Under the pieces are notes generated by a model. It did no database searches. It was not told where the DNA came from and was given only the letters and a program-made list of their open reading frames with translations. A stretch of 64,000 nucleotides of DNA from Paenibacillus plantarum (GTDB taxonomy: Bacteria; Bacillota; Bacilli; Paenibacillales; NBRC-103111), in the NCBI RefSeq assembly GCF_013141695.1, contig NZ_WHNY01000019.1, positions 1 to 64,000 on the forward strand. The letters are read 5' to 3'. Shown here one piece after another: positions 36,301-45,599 of the stretch. Positions within the stretch are counted from its first letter, which is position 1. Each line of letters opens with the position of its first letter. A program made the position numbers and the translations under genes.

Positions 36301-37616
36301 ATATTAGCCGATGGTGCGACTGAGCTATAACCAGCAGGATAGGCATCGGAAGTTGCCACACTCGCGCGCAAGATGCGATAAAATGCAGTCATCTCATCCT
36401 TGTAATTCGTCCAAATGTTCGGTTGAATAGCGAATGGGAAAGATGAGATGCTATTGCTGACCACTGTATAATTCGTTCCACTCGCTGTGATGGATGAGAA
36501 GTCGATTGAATATACGTGTTTATTCCAAAAGAATCCATCGTACGTCATATTTCCAGTGGCAACAACGGTTGCACCATTCTTCACGACATAAGACGTATCC
36601 GTTAGAGCAAGCTGAGCTGTCACTTTGGCATTTTTAAATGCACCCGCGTTATACCCCGCTTGGCTGACCGTGACGTCGATAACTTGAGCTGTATTCGTGA
36701 CGACAGGTTGATTCTGGACTGCCGTTGATACTTGATTCGACGTCAAATCCGTCGTTCGGAAATAATAAGTATGCGAGCCTACAGGCAGCTTCGTGATGTA
36801 GTAATAATTTTTGCCATTGGAGTAGGTGGTATCTCCATTGTCCTCTTCCCTCATATCGTAAAGGCTATCGTCCACGACAAGCTGCATAGCGAAGGGCTTC
36901 TCATTGTCTACATCCGTATATGTCGCTTTGAACGTAAAGGATGTGTTCTGATTATAACCACTTGCCGAGTTAGCCGTCATGCTGCCTGTTAGTGTTGGTG
37001 CCGTGCCACTGTTGTCCGTAGATGCGAAAATATCATCAATCAGTGTCTCACCATACGTTCCTCCAGATTGACGGAGCCAAATTTCAAACCTAGCTGTTTT
37101 TTTGTTCAGCGCTGGTGTCAAAGCGTTCAAATCAAATTGACTCGTCGTCCACGTTGTCGGAATGGCAACCCATCCATTGGTCAAATTATAATTGGTTGTT
37201 CCATCTCCAACTACAACTCGGATGAGTGAATTCGCATACCCCGGATTTTTCATGGTAACGTTCAAATAGCGATAGCCCGTCAAATCGACCGTCTCGTTCA
37301 TCGGCTGGAATTTCGCCCAGGACGAGCTCGACGTTGGCGTTTGGGTGAATAATCCGACTTGACGCGAGTCGACAGTTGTCTTAGAATATGTGCCCGTTCC
37401 ACCTGCTTGGTTGAACCAGTTCATCCAATTCTGTTTGTAGAGACCACCGCCATTAAAATCATCATAGAGCAGCGGATTGTTCGGTCCTGGCAGCGGTGTT
37501 ACAGCTGCTGAGGTTGTACTTGGTGAAATCAACAGGGTGTTTAACGCGAGGATCAAACCTAAACAAATGCACCAAAATCTCCTTGACCTTCCTTTCATAC
37601 GAGTGGTGCTGGACAT
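33395..37616 (-). pseudogene. modular secreted GH9 glycanase interrupted by one frameshift
   Basis: Two frames (37616-35553 and 35623-33395) together make a secreted protein of about 1400 residues: signal peptide, a CBM/beta-sandwich module (LLYDDFNGG), a linked module (DVDNEKPFAMQLVVDD), the CelD_N Ig domain (VTVSQAGYN), then the GH9 (alpha/alpha)6 barrel. The catalytic DAGD motif is in GSWYDAGDYG (about residue 464), and after the break come MSLAEFYPVAD and the acid Glu motif RYNEFS. The two N-terminal modules recur near the C-terminus, followed by a concanavalin-like domain. The frame is lost at GAGGCCGATGTC (minus strand, about 35580-35591): removing one base joins VEA to MSLAEF. GGAGG precedes ATG. 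GH9 enzymes are mainly endoglucanases. True mutation or sequencing error is not decidable here. Confidence 0.88.
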
Positions 37617-37645
37617 TAACCATTCCTCCTGTGCTTATATATTTT

Positions 37646-37659
37646 GGAAATCGCTTACA
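37646..37659 (-). promoter_or_regulatory. candidate CcpA (cre) site upstream of GH9
   Basis: TGTAAGCGATTTCC on the minus strand matches TGTAANCGNTNNCA at all fixed positions but the last. It lies 30-43 bases upstream of the GH9 start, a position fit for catabolite repression. Confidence 0.5.
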
Positions 37660-37832
37660 TTTCAATTATACGAAATCTAGACTGATCGAACGATGATGTA
37701 ATCTCCACATCTTGTGATCAATTCTGGGCGTTGGGCAGATTCGGCTACTGCTACTGCTACTTCCACTACTACCGCTCACTCTGCTCCTGCTGCGGTTCCT
37801 GCCCCCTCCCCTTATGCATGCTGCGACACAGA

Positions 37833-38022
37833 TTAACTGGAAATTGTACAGCTAATATTGAGCAATTTCCTCGAAAATTCGATTTAGATGTAAAATATGT
37901 AGCTAATTATCGCCCATAAGCCCATATCGACGAAGAGGAGGTTTTTTAACTGTAGAATTTCCATCTAATCTGCAAATGAGCAGAAAAACCCCAGAATTAA
38001 CTGTAGGAAATCCATCTATTCG
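37833..38022. repeat. composite dispersed intergenic repeat, copy 4
   Basis: The 500-base gap 37617-38121 holds, after the GH9 promoter, an imperfect (CTACTG/CTACT) stretch near 37740-37775, then module A (37833-37915: ATTGTACAGCTAATATTGAG, then CTCGAAAATTCGATTTAGATG in part, then ATGTAGCTAATTATCGCC) and module B (37948-38022, two copies of TTAACTGTAGNAANTCCATC). The order A-then-B is the same as at 10018-10212. No gene is seen in the gap. Confidence 0.65.
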
Positions 38023-38070
38023 TGCCTAGCAATGATGACATACGGCTAATTTCACGCTCCATCAGACAGG

Positions 38071-38103
38071 AAAAAAAGGAACCTCGCAAACGCGAGGCCC
38101 CTC
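38071..38103 (-). terminator. terminator of the 38-43 kb operon
   Basis: GGCCTCGC ... GCGAGGTTCC arms followed by TTTTTTTCC on the minus strand, just after the stop at 38122. Confidence 0.8.
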
Positions 38104-38121
38104 CTTCAGTTCCACCATTAT

Positions 38122-39474
38122 CTACATCTTTTTCCGGAGCACTAACCGAATCGTTCGTTTCTCTCCAGTCAGATTAAAGCGCAGAAACACTAATTCATCT
38201 TTAATCACTTTCAATTCCACATCGCTTGAGCAACTTTCAATTTCATAGTCACTTAGCTCTTCGTCCCAATACGTTAGACCGAACGGGATCGGCTTCCAGT
38301 TCCCAATCTCGTAAACGAGCTCGATGCGTTCGCTCGTCTTCTCGTACGTCGTTATAAATAACGGTGGAATCTTCTCCTCAAATTCGTCTTGCATATCCCA
38401 CTGACCGACATAATTGCGGACAAGCCGCGGTTTGCATTCCCCTTTGACGAATACCATCTGACACTGATTGTCATAGAAGAAGAACGTATCCGGCCAAGGC
38501 CCTGCAGCAACACCACCAAGCGTCATCGTGTAGTCATTCACTTCGGGACGAATGGGTTTATCTTTTGTCAACATATAAGACGGGGCAGTGATTTGATTAC
38601 GCTCATGATACGTCGCCAACGCCTTCGGCAAAGTGGTAAGTGTTACACCACACTGCGCAACATAGGCAAAGAATCGGTCCAACATCCCTTCGCAAGCCTC
38701 AACATGTGAAGCTGGAAACACTTGAAAGCGATCACTGAACTCCATTTCATGTGCCTCTTGCTGTTGCAGAAAGAACACCTGCTCATTGTGATCCGTATTG
38801 GCCAAATATTCATCAAACAGCATTTGCCAATACGTGATTTCTTCCCCGGTACATAGACCTGCACGCAACACATCATTAGGGTCCGTCGAGTAAATAACAG
38901 GACTTCCTGTATGGTAGGACAAATGCAGATCCCGGGCTGTCCATTCACATGCCACGACTTTGCCTTTGCCTGCATGTGGAATCTTATAGCGATGGCTATC
39001 CACATACCAGGATCCCCAAGGGATCCCTTTATGTGTTATACCATCCCACCACACTTGCTCCCAGCAATAGCCCCACATGCCCTGAAAGTCCAGCTCCTCG
39101 AGCACTTCAATCACTTCATTGTAAATCTTTCCTCTGCCTGCAATCTTCGTTGTTGCCCAAGGAAAGGCTTCCTTCACAAGATTCCAATCGGCTTCCAGAC
39201 GCGCTTTCAATGCATCCTTCGACATCCCCATATCTTCCATAAAGAAAGGGCATTGCAGAATGATATCGTCGCCATAAGCCTCATGCCACTGCCGAATTTG
39301 CTCACCCAGTACGGGTATTGAGCCTCGGTTGACGATCCATGTCACGGGTATCCCATGTGCATGGGCTAATCTTGCTGTTCGCTCCACACCTTCGACTGCG
39401 GTTCCATGTCCCCAAGGCGTATCGTAGTGGGAAGCATAGCTGACGAAGGTGTATATGAGGTTCTGGGGTTTCAA
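38122..39474 (-). CDS. glycoside hydrolase/deacetylase-fold protein of unknown specificity
   Basis: 450 residues, no signal peptide. The N-terminal 300 residues look like a (beta/alpha)-barrel of the polysaccharide-deacetylase/GH38-GH57 type: NLIYTFVSYASHYDTPWGHG, HAHGIPVTWIVNRGS, then an extended region; the C-terminal 130 residues form a beta-rich domain. The start is TTG 39474 with GAGGTG 7 bases upstream. It lies 22 bases after the solute-binding protein gene and is the last gene of the transporter operon, so it probably acts on imported sugars in the cytoplasm. Not assigned to a known family. Confidence 0.55.
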   Translation of the reverse strand: MKPQNLIYTFVSYASHYDTPWGHGTAVEGVERTARLAHAHGIPVTWIVNRGSIPVLGEQIRQWHEAYGDDIILQCPFFMEDMGMSKDALKARLEADWNLVKEAFPWATTKIAGRGKIYNEVIEVLEELDFQGMWGYCWEQVWWDGITHKGIPWGSWYVDSHRYKIPHAGKGKVVACEWTARDLHLSYHTGSPVIYSTDPNDVLRAGLCTGEEITYWQMLFDEYLANTDHNEQVFFLQQQEAHEMEFSDRFQVFPASHVEACEGMLDRFFAYVAQCGVTLTTLPKALATYHERNQITAPSYMLTKDKPIRPEVNDYTMTLGGVAAGPWPDTFFFYDNQCQMVFVKGECKPRLVRNYVGQWDMQDEFEEKIPPLFITTYEKTSERIELVYEIGNWKPIPFGLTYWDEELSDYEIESCSSDVELKVIKDELVFLRFNLTGEKRTIRLVLRKKM

Positions 39475-39496
39475 CGTTAATCACCTCTAGCTCTTC

Positions 39497-41071
39497 CTAT
39501 TTTTTGTTCTCTTTCCACCATGCATCGATTTGCTTCTGAAGCTCTCCACTCACTTTTTCAAGTCCTGCTGCTTTCAGCTTCGTGTTACGCTCATCTATCA
39601 ATTTCGAAGGATTCGGAACTGCCCCTGTAGCAATAACTTTGTACTCATTAACAATCGTCGTTAATTGCGCAATCTCGTTTTTCACATTTGTGTCATCAAA
39701 TACAAACCCAATCAATGGGAAGCGCTTCGCATCATTGTTGAATTTTTTCCAGCTATCGTACAGATCATCTGGTTGACCTGGTTTCATGTAGTTCAAGAAT
39801 TGGTTACCCAGTACCCAGAATACTTGGCTGTCATAGCCAGAATCTTTGATTGGCTCAATGCGGTTTGGACCCACTTTTTTATAGTGTTTGCCTTCAATAC
39901 CATTAACAAGAAGGTTGATTACGTAAGGATCCGTATGAAGGTAGTTAAGAACCATCATCGCTCTCTCTGGGTTTTTTGATGTTCTGGAAATCGACAACAT
40001 GGAACCTGTTGCCAAATCCGTCGTTACGATTGGCTCCTCAATAACGCGGGAAACCCAGTCATACGCGCCGTTGTCGGCAATCTTTAACTCGATATCTGAA
40101 CCAGGTTTCCATACCGTGGATTGCACCCAAATCTTACCTTGCTTACGGATCTCCCCAATATTTGTCGTTACCGTAGCTGCATCCGCATTGGTGTACCCTT
40201 TTTCATAATATTTTCGGTACGTTTCTGCATCGGCTTTATTCAAATCAACAATATCTTGATCCAGCACAGTTTTGACTTTCATATCCGTTGACTTGTAATC
40301 CAAGAAGAACGTCGGCATTTTGGCAGGAGTTGGTCCGATCGGTCGATAATTCGATTTGGATTCATACATCATGAAGCTCGAACCATTAGCAGTCCCGCCA
40401 GCGACATAGTTATTGATAATGTCCGGATTATCTTTTTTAATTTTTTCGAAATACGGCTCCAAGTCTTCTACCTTATTGATCTTATCGATCGGAATTTGAT
40501 ACTTATCAATGATATCCTTACGGAATGTCCAGGCTTTCCCCTGTGTAATTTCTTTATCCGTTGGAATCGCATACAACTTACCTTTATAGCGTGGTGCTTC
40601 TAAATATAGCGGGTGAAGCATTTTTTTGGTTTCTGGTGCAAATTTATCGAGCAGCGTATCGAGATCCAAGAAGGCACCCTTCGTCACATTCGCTGAGAAA
40701 TCCAGCCATGAAGCTGTGAATACGAGATCCATTTTCTCACCCGTATTCATCATCAACTCTGTTTTCTTCTTATAGTCTGCTGAAGCAATTGGCTGCAGGG
40801 AAACTGTCGTATTAATTTTTTCTTTCAAATATTTATTCAGTTCTTCCTGTACGAGCGCATCGTCCTTCATCGGTTTGGCTTGATAAAGGAGAGAAACATC
40901 ATAAGGCTCCAATGTTGCTTTCGGACTAACTGGAGCTGCTGCACTAGCAGCAGTCGCTGCTGGGCTTGCAGATGTACTTACTTTGTTATCACTGGAACAC
41001 GCTGGCAGTACTGCGGTTAATCCTAGCGCTAGCGCCATCGGAGCTAGCATAACTGATTTTCTACGTTTCAT
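39497..41071 (-). CDS. LplA-type sugar-binding lipoprotein (ABC importer)
   Basis: 524 residues. A lipobox (LPAC, lipidated Cys25) follows the signal peptide, then an Ala/Ser/Pro linker and the periplasmic-binding fold (LVFTASWLDFSANVTKG; LYAIPTDKEI) with the C-terminal region typical of LplA/DUF3502 proteins. These bind oligosaccharides for the YtcP/LplB permeases encoded just upstream. AGGAGGGTCCACA precedes ATG. It is co-transcribed with the two permease genes and the hydrolase-like gene. The sugar is unknown, but a plant cell-wall oligosaccharide is likely. Confidence 0.9.
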   Translation of the reverse strand: MKRRKSVMLAPMALALGLTAVLPACSSDNKVSTSASPAATAASAAAPVSPKATLEPYDVSLLYQAKPMKDDALVQEELNKYLKEKINTTVSLQPIASADYKKKTELMMNTGEKMDLVFTASWLDFSANVTKGAFLDLDTLLDKFAPETKKMLHPLYLEAPRYKGKLYAIPTDKEITQGKAWTFRKDIIDKYQIPIDKINKVEDLEPYFEKIKKDNPDIINNYVAGGTANGSSFMMYESKSNYRPIGPTPAKMPTFFLDYKSTDMKVKTVLDQDIVDLNKADAETYRKYYEKGYTNADAATVTTNIGEIRKQGKIWVQSTVWKPGSDIELKIADNGAYDWVSRVIEEPIVTTDLATGSMLSISRTSKNPERAMMVLNYLHTDPYVINLLVNGIEGKHYKKVGPNRIEPIKDSGYDSQVFWVLGNQFLNYMKPGQPDDLYDSWKKFNNDAKRFPLIGFVFDDTNVKNEIAQLTTIVNEYKVIATGAVPNPSKLIDERNTKLKAAGLEKVSGELQKQIDAWWKENKK

Positions 41072-41149
41072 TGTGGACCCTCCTGTAATGAATATTATAA
41101 GAAACGGCTGATGAAAGCGAGTAGCAATCCGCAGCCGGTGTTACTGTGA

Positions 41150-42061
41150 TCAACCTTTGACTGCACCGACGGTTAAGCCTTTGACGAAATATTTTTGAAA
41201 GAATGGGTAGACAATCAATATGGGTCCCATAGCAATAAAAGCTAAGGCCATTTGCAGTGACTCATTGGGCAAATTCTTAAGCAACTCTGGATTCTGAGCG
41301 GCTATCGTCAGATTCTCGCGGATATACTGAACATCCTTCAGCACACGCAACATGAGGAACTGTATGGGATACATATGCTCCTTATTGATGAAGAGCAAGG
41401 CATTGAACCAATCGTTCCAATAATTAATCGTTGAGAATAAGGCCATCGTCGCGAGCACTGGCAACGATAAGGGAAGTACAATGCGTAAGAAGATACGCAG
41501 CTCACCTGCTCCATCAATTCGGGCAGATTCGATCAATGCGGGATGGATCGTTGACTGGAAAAATGTGCGCATAATAATCACATTGAACGGAACGATTAAG
41601 AGCGGTAGAATCAAGGCCATATAAGAGTCTTTCAGATGAAGCGTCTGGGTGTAAATCATATAACGACTCACTATTCCACCATTAAATAACATCGTGAAGA
41701 AGAGAAAGAAAGTAAACACGTTACGATATGGATAATCCTTGCGAGATAAGGGATACGCGTATAAAGCCATCAGTAAGACACTTAATAGGGTGCCTACGAC
41801 GGTAATCCCAATAGAAACTTTGTAAGCATTTGCCATCGTCGTAAAATCTTTGAATACAGTCTGATAAGCAATCAACGACCATTTCGAAGGGAAAAAGCTG
41901 TATCCTTCATTGATCAAAGAATCACTATGTGTGACGGATACAATGATGACGAGAATGACAGGTAGTAGGCAGGCAAGCGATAATAAGATGAAAATGACAT
42001 TAAGTATCGTCTCAGCCAGTGGGGAAATTCGATTTTCCCTGCGATACGATTTGGAGACCAT
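41150..42061 (-). CDS. sugar ABC permease, YtcP/AraQ type
   Basis: 303 residues from ATG 42061. Six transmembrane helices and the permease signature segment (SARIDGAGELRIFLRIVLPLS) are clear. AGGAAGTG lies 6 bases before ATG 42061; the GTG at 42070 overlaps that site and is less likely. It pairs with the LplB-type permease (ends 42086, 24 bases upstream) to form the channel of the importer. No ATPase gene is present; such systems share MsmK-type ATPases. Confidence 0.92.
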   Translation of the reverse strand: MVSKSYRRENRISPLAETILNVIFILLSLACLLPVILVIIVSVTHSDSLINEGYSFFPSKWSLIAYQTVFKDFTTMANAYKVSIGITVVGTLLSVLLMALYAYPLSRKDYPYRNVFTFFLFFTMLFNGGIVSRYMIYTQTLHLKDSYMALILPLLIVPFNVIIMRTFFQSTIHPALIESARIDGAGELRIFLRIVLPLSLPVLATMALFSTINYWNDWFNALLFINKEHMYPIQFLMLRVLKDVQYIRENLTIAAQNPELLKNLPNESLQMALAFIAMGPILIVYPFFQKYFVKGLTVGAVKG

Positions 42062-42085
42062 CAGGTTCACTTCCTATCCAATCAA

Positions 42086-43060
42086 TTAGAATAAAGCTTG
42101 ATCCGAATTTATTCGACGGACTGCTCCATTCGTCAGAAATACCATAATGAAGCCTAGAACCGACTGTACCATAGCTGCTGCGGAGGACATGCCGATATCA
42201 TTCAGTTGCGTCAAAACACGGTACACATACGTATCTACGGTATCGGTAGCTGGATATAAGACACCAGAATCTAACGGTACTTGGTAAAATAGTCCAAAGT
42301 CTGAATTGAACACATGTCCCATATTCAGAATTGTAATGATAATGATAATAGGCATAATCGAAGGTAGTGTGATATGCATCATCTGCTTCCACTTCGAGGC
42401 TCCGTCAATGACTGCTGCCTCATAATACTCAGTATCAATGCCGGCGATCGCTGCGATGTAGATGACGGCACCGATACCTACGCCTTTCCAAGCGCTGACC
42501 ACTGTGAGTATAAAGGGCCAATATTCCTTCTCCATATACCAGGACACCGGTGCTTTGCCAAACCATTCTAAAACCGTGGAATTAATGAAGCCATGTGTTG
42601 GGTGCAGGAACGCATAAACAAGATAACTAATGACGATCATGGATAAAAAATGGGGCATAATCAGAAAACTTTGATAGCTCTTGACCGCTATTCGGCTCCG
42701 GAGCTCATTGAGTGCCAAGGCAATAGCCACGGATAAGATCAAATTCACAATCATAAACGTCATGCTGTAGCCTACCGTATTCCTCACAATTCTCCACAAA
42801 GATCCATTATTGAATAAAAATGTGAAATTATCGAAGCCAATCCAAGGACTCCCCCAAATACCATCGACATAGTTGATTTTCTTGAAGGCAATGAATAGCC
42901 CGAACATCGGTAAATAATTATTTAGCAATAGCACGAGGGCTGCAGGTACTAGCATCAATGTCAGCGTTCTGAATTGCCAGAAGTTACGCCAAAACTTAAC
43001 TCCCTTTGCGCGGTATCGTGTCTGCCCTGCCTCTCGTGCAGGTGCGGCTGTCTCTCTCAC
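42086..43060 (-). CDS. sugar ABC permease, LplB type
   Basis: 324 residues from GTG 43060, with six transmembrane helices and the permease loop YEAAVIDGASKWKQMMHITL. AAAGGAG lies 8 bases before this GTG; the GTG at 43069 is too close. First gene of the operon permease-permease-binding protein-hydrolase. The promoter and the ten-copy palindromic array (43275-43787) lie upstream, so the array may affect its expression. Confidence 0.92.
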   Translation of the reverse strand: MRETAAPAREAGQTRYRAKGVKFWRNFWQFRTLTLMLVPAALVLLLNNYLPMFGLFIAFKKINYVDGIWGSPWIGFDNFTFLFNNGSLWRIVRNTVGYSMTFMIVNLILSVAIALALNELRSRIAVKSYQSFLIMPHFLSMIVISYLVYAFLHPTHGFINSTVLEWFGKAPVSWYMEKEYWPFILTVVSAWKGVGIGAVIYIAAIAGIDTEYYEAAVIDGASKWKQMMHITLPSIMPIIIIITILNMGHVFNSDFGLFYQVPLDSGVLYPATDTVDTYVYRVLTQLNDIGMSSAAAMVQSVLGFIMVFLTNGAVRRINSDQALF

Positions 43061-43274
43061 TGCGTCCACTCCTTTCTCTGTTAAATTAAGTATAGAATAC
43101 GGGATCCCTTATTTCGATGATGTATCCGCATAAGAACGTGATGAATACTCAGCAAGTACATGTATGGAATAATCACCACTGTCACTTGTAAAATACGGCT
43201 GCGCCGCGACTCCTGGTACGCTGTCCAAAACTGAGAATAGGCGGCATGCACCCCCGGTCGACGAGATACTTCTC

Positions 43275-43787
43275 TTGCGCACAATATTTGTGCGCTAGCA
43301 TGAGACGGTCGACCGGGATGTTTCCCTTGCGCACAATATTTGTGCACTAGCGTGCGACGGCCGACCGGACGCTTCCCTTGCGCACAATATTTGTGCGCTA
43401 GCGTGCGACGGCCGGCCGGTCGCGTCTCTTGCGCACAATATTTGTGCGCTAGCACGCGACGGTCGACGGAGATACTTCCCTTGCGCACAGTATTTGTGCG
43501 CTAGCACGCGACAGTCGACGAGATACTTCTCTTGCGCACAATATTTGTGCGCTAGCATGCGAGGGTCGACGGGATATTTCCCTTGCGCACAATATTTGTG
43601 CGCTAGCGTGCGATGGTCGACCGGATGCTTCCCTTGCGCACAATATTTGTGCGCTAGCGTGCGACGGCCGACCGGACGCTTCCCTTGCGCACAATATTTG
43701 TGCGCTAGCGTGCGACGGCCGACCAGGACACTTCCCTTGCGCACAATATTTGTGCGCTAGCGTGCGAGGGCCGACGGGATATTTCTC
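43275..43787. repeat. ten-copy 51-bp palindromic tandem array
   Basis: Ten head-to-tail units of 51-52 bases (43275-43787) and the first seven bases of an eleventh fill the gap between the sensor-kinase stop (43871) and the LplB start (43060). Each unit contains GCGCACAATATTTGTGCGC (arms GCGCACAA/TTGTGCGC, loop TAT) followed by CTAGCGTGCGACGG and a G/C-rich variable part (CGACCGG...CTTCCC). The palindrome is perfect in eight copies; copy 2 reads GTGCAC in the right arm and copy 5 has G for A in the left. The variable parts differ in few bases. The unit length is a multiple of three, so long frames exist on both strands (for example at 43295-43744), but no start site or conservation favours a protein. 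Confidence 0.9.
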
Positions 43788-43870
43788 TTGCGCAGAAGGG
43801 AATTCTGTTTTATGCATTTTACTTTTAAAAAAACAAAAAATCCGGCCACAGGCCGGATCATTTCCTCACG

Positions 43871-45598
43871 TTATTCACTTGGATGAATCGGAATCACAAT
43901 CGTAGCGATGAGCCCGCCGCCGTCCCGCAGACGGTAGCTTAACCCATAGCTATCGCCATAATGCAGCTGTATGCGTTGGTGAACATTGCGAATGCCATAG
44001 CCTTTGTCGTCTATGTCCCCGCTGACAATCATGCGAAGCTTATCGAGATTCACCGGAATAAATCCATTGTCCTCAACAAGGATATGAATCTCATCTTCGA
44101 GTCGCTTCAATCGAACCCACAGATGGCCTTCCCCATCCATGCTCTGAATACCATGAAAAATCGCGTTCTCCACCAACGGTTGGATGGTGACTTTGGGCAT
44201 TTTGTACACGTCGAGGTCTTCATCAACGTCCCAGAACACTTCGAAGTTACCTGGATAACGCTTCATTTGAAGCCGAATATAAGCACGTACATGCTCCAAC
44301 TCTTCGCTGATCGGAATCATGCTCTTGCCTTTGCTTAACCCGATGCGCAGCAGCTTCGATAAATCCTTCACCATGCCGCCTACATCGTGATTGCCGCTTT
44401 CTAGCGCGTACCAATAGATAGAATCCAACGTGTTGTACAGGAGATGCGGTGTAATTTGGGAATGGAGTGTGTTCAACTCCTGTTCCTTCTGTTTGATTTT
44501 CATCCCATAATTCTCTTCAATGGATTCATTCAGCCTGCCCGTCATACGTATAAACGCCGTGTACAATACGCCGAACTCATCCGATCGTGAACGTGATGAC
44601 GGATCTCCAAAGTCAAAAGGTCTACCCAGCTCATACACACGCGTGAAGGTAACTAATCGAGCCAACGGTTTAATAATATTTCGCAGCAAATACAAGACAA
44701 ACAGTAACACGAGAACTAAATAGATGGCCAACATCACCATGATTAACTGTTGAAAGCTCGTCTGTTTTCCCATAATGGAATCCAACGGAATTTTATAGAT
44801 TAAACGCGTATTGAACTTAAACTCATAGGATACAGCGTAGAGATATTTGGACTCCGAATAATAATAGCCATTCGATTTATTGCGAAGGTCATCTGGCAAT
44901 TCCGACAGCTCCATGTCTGCCGAACCCGACTTCAACAACAGTTCATCCCGGTCATCGAATAAGAAGACCCCTGCATGATCGGGCAGTTGGACCGACACGA
45001 GATTTTTGGTTAATAAAACCTCCACTTTGGAAACGGCGAGAAAGCCAATCAATTCATCATATTTTTCCGGATTCAAAATACTACGTGTAAACGTTACCGT
45101 TGGCTGTCCTGAACTCGACTTGGCTAGTCGAAGACTTCCAGCCCCCTTCTCTTCTTGTGTCTGTAACGCCCACTCCGGGTAAGTACTGCTGCTATCCAAA
45201 TAAATAAGCCCCTGCTTTTTATAAAGTGCATTGACTGGAAAAGGTTGATTTCCTCTATTCCCCATATAGATCGCATATTCGGTGCCATCCGATGACCAGC
45301 GATCCAGAATCGTATCGGCTTCGCTTAAGGCATTGATACTCTCAATATGCGTCCAAAACGCGAATTGTTTGGGATTGCTGAAAAAATGATTATCCAGAAA
45401 AGTAACCGTTTTATCTCGGACCGAAGACAAGGAATTCTCCACCGTTGCGTGATTCTGCTTCACGAGCTGAAGCATCGTTTTCCCAACCTCATCCTTAATC
45501 GTAGCGGAGGTTCGTGAGAAGGAGATCCAGCCGACGATTAGAAACGGCCCAATGATGAACAAACAGAATGCCACAATGACTTTATATTGAAGCTTCAG
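43871..45598 (-). CDS. YesM-type sensor histidine kinase
   Basis: About 575 residues from the chosen start, with a transmembrane helix near the N-terminus (VIVAFCLFIIGPFLIVGWIS), an extracellular sensor domain, a second transmembrane helix (LIMVMLAIYLVLVLLFVLYL), a HAMP linker, the His box LHSQITPHLLYNTLDSIYWY and ATP-binding NAIFHG and GYGIRNVHQRI. It belongs to the extracellular-sugar-sensing 5TM/LytS-YesM group. The frame is open from 45712, but GGGGG lies 7 bases before an in-frame CTG at 45598, directly after the regulator's stop; the family N-terminus KLQYKV then follows, so a rare CTG start is proposed. With the regulator (45600-47240) it controls the downstream sugar importer. Confidence 0.88.
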   Translation of the reverse strand: MKLQYKVIVAFCLFIIGPFLIVGWISFSRTSATIKDEVGKTMLQLVKQNHATVENSLSSVRDKTVTFLDNHFFSNPKQFAFWTHIESINALSEADTILDRWSSDGTEYAIYMGNRGNQPFPVNALYKKQGLIYLDSSSTYPEWALQTQEEKGAGSLRLAKSSSGQPTVTFTRSILNPEKYDELIGFLAVSKVEVLLTKNLVSVQLPDHAGVFLFDDRDELLLKSGSADMELSELPDDLRNKSNGYYYSESKYLYAVSYEFKFNTRLIYKIPLDSIMGKQTSFQQLIMVMLAIYLVLVLLFVLYLLRNIIKPLARLVTFTRVYELGRPFDFGDPSSRSRSDEFGVLYTAFIRMTGRLNESIEENYGMKIKQKEQELNTLHSQITPHLLYNTLDSIYWYALESGNHDVGGMVKDLSKLLRIGLSKGKSMIPISEELEHVRAYIRLQMKRYPGNFEVFWDVDEDLDVYKMPKVTIQPLVENAIFHGIQSMDGEGHLWVRLKRLEDEIHILVEDNGFIPVNLDKLRMIVSGDIDDKGYGIRNVHQRIQLHYGDSYGLSYRLRDGGGLIATIVIPIHPSE

Positions 45599-45599
45599 T

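Noticed and set aside
43275..43787. CRISPR array in the 51-bp repeats
   Set aside because: The whole unit repeats with few changes; there are no unique spacers of even length and no cas genes nearby.
43295..43817. Repetitive proteins (17-residue repeats) encoded by the array on both strands
   Set aside because: The unit length is nearly a multiple of three so frames stay open in several directions; there is no Shine-Dalgarno, and both strands look alike.
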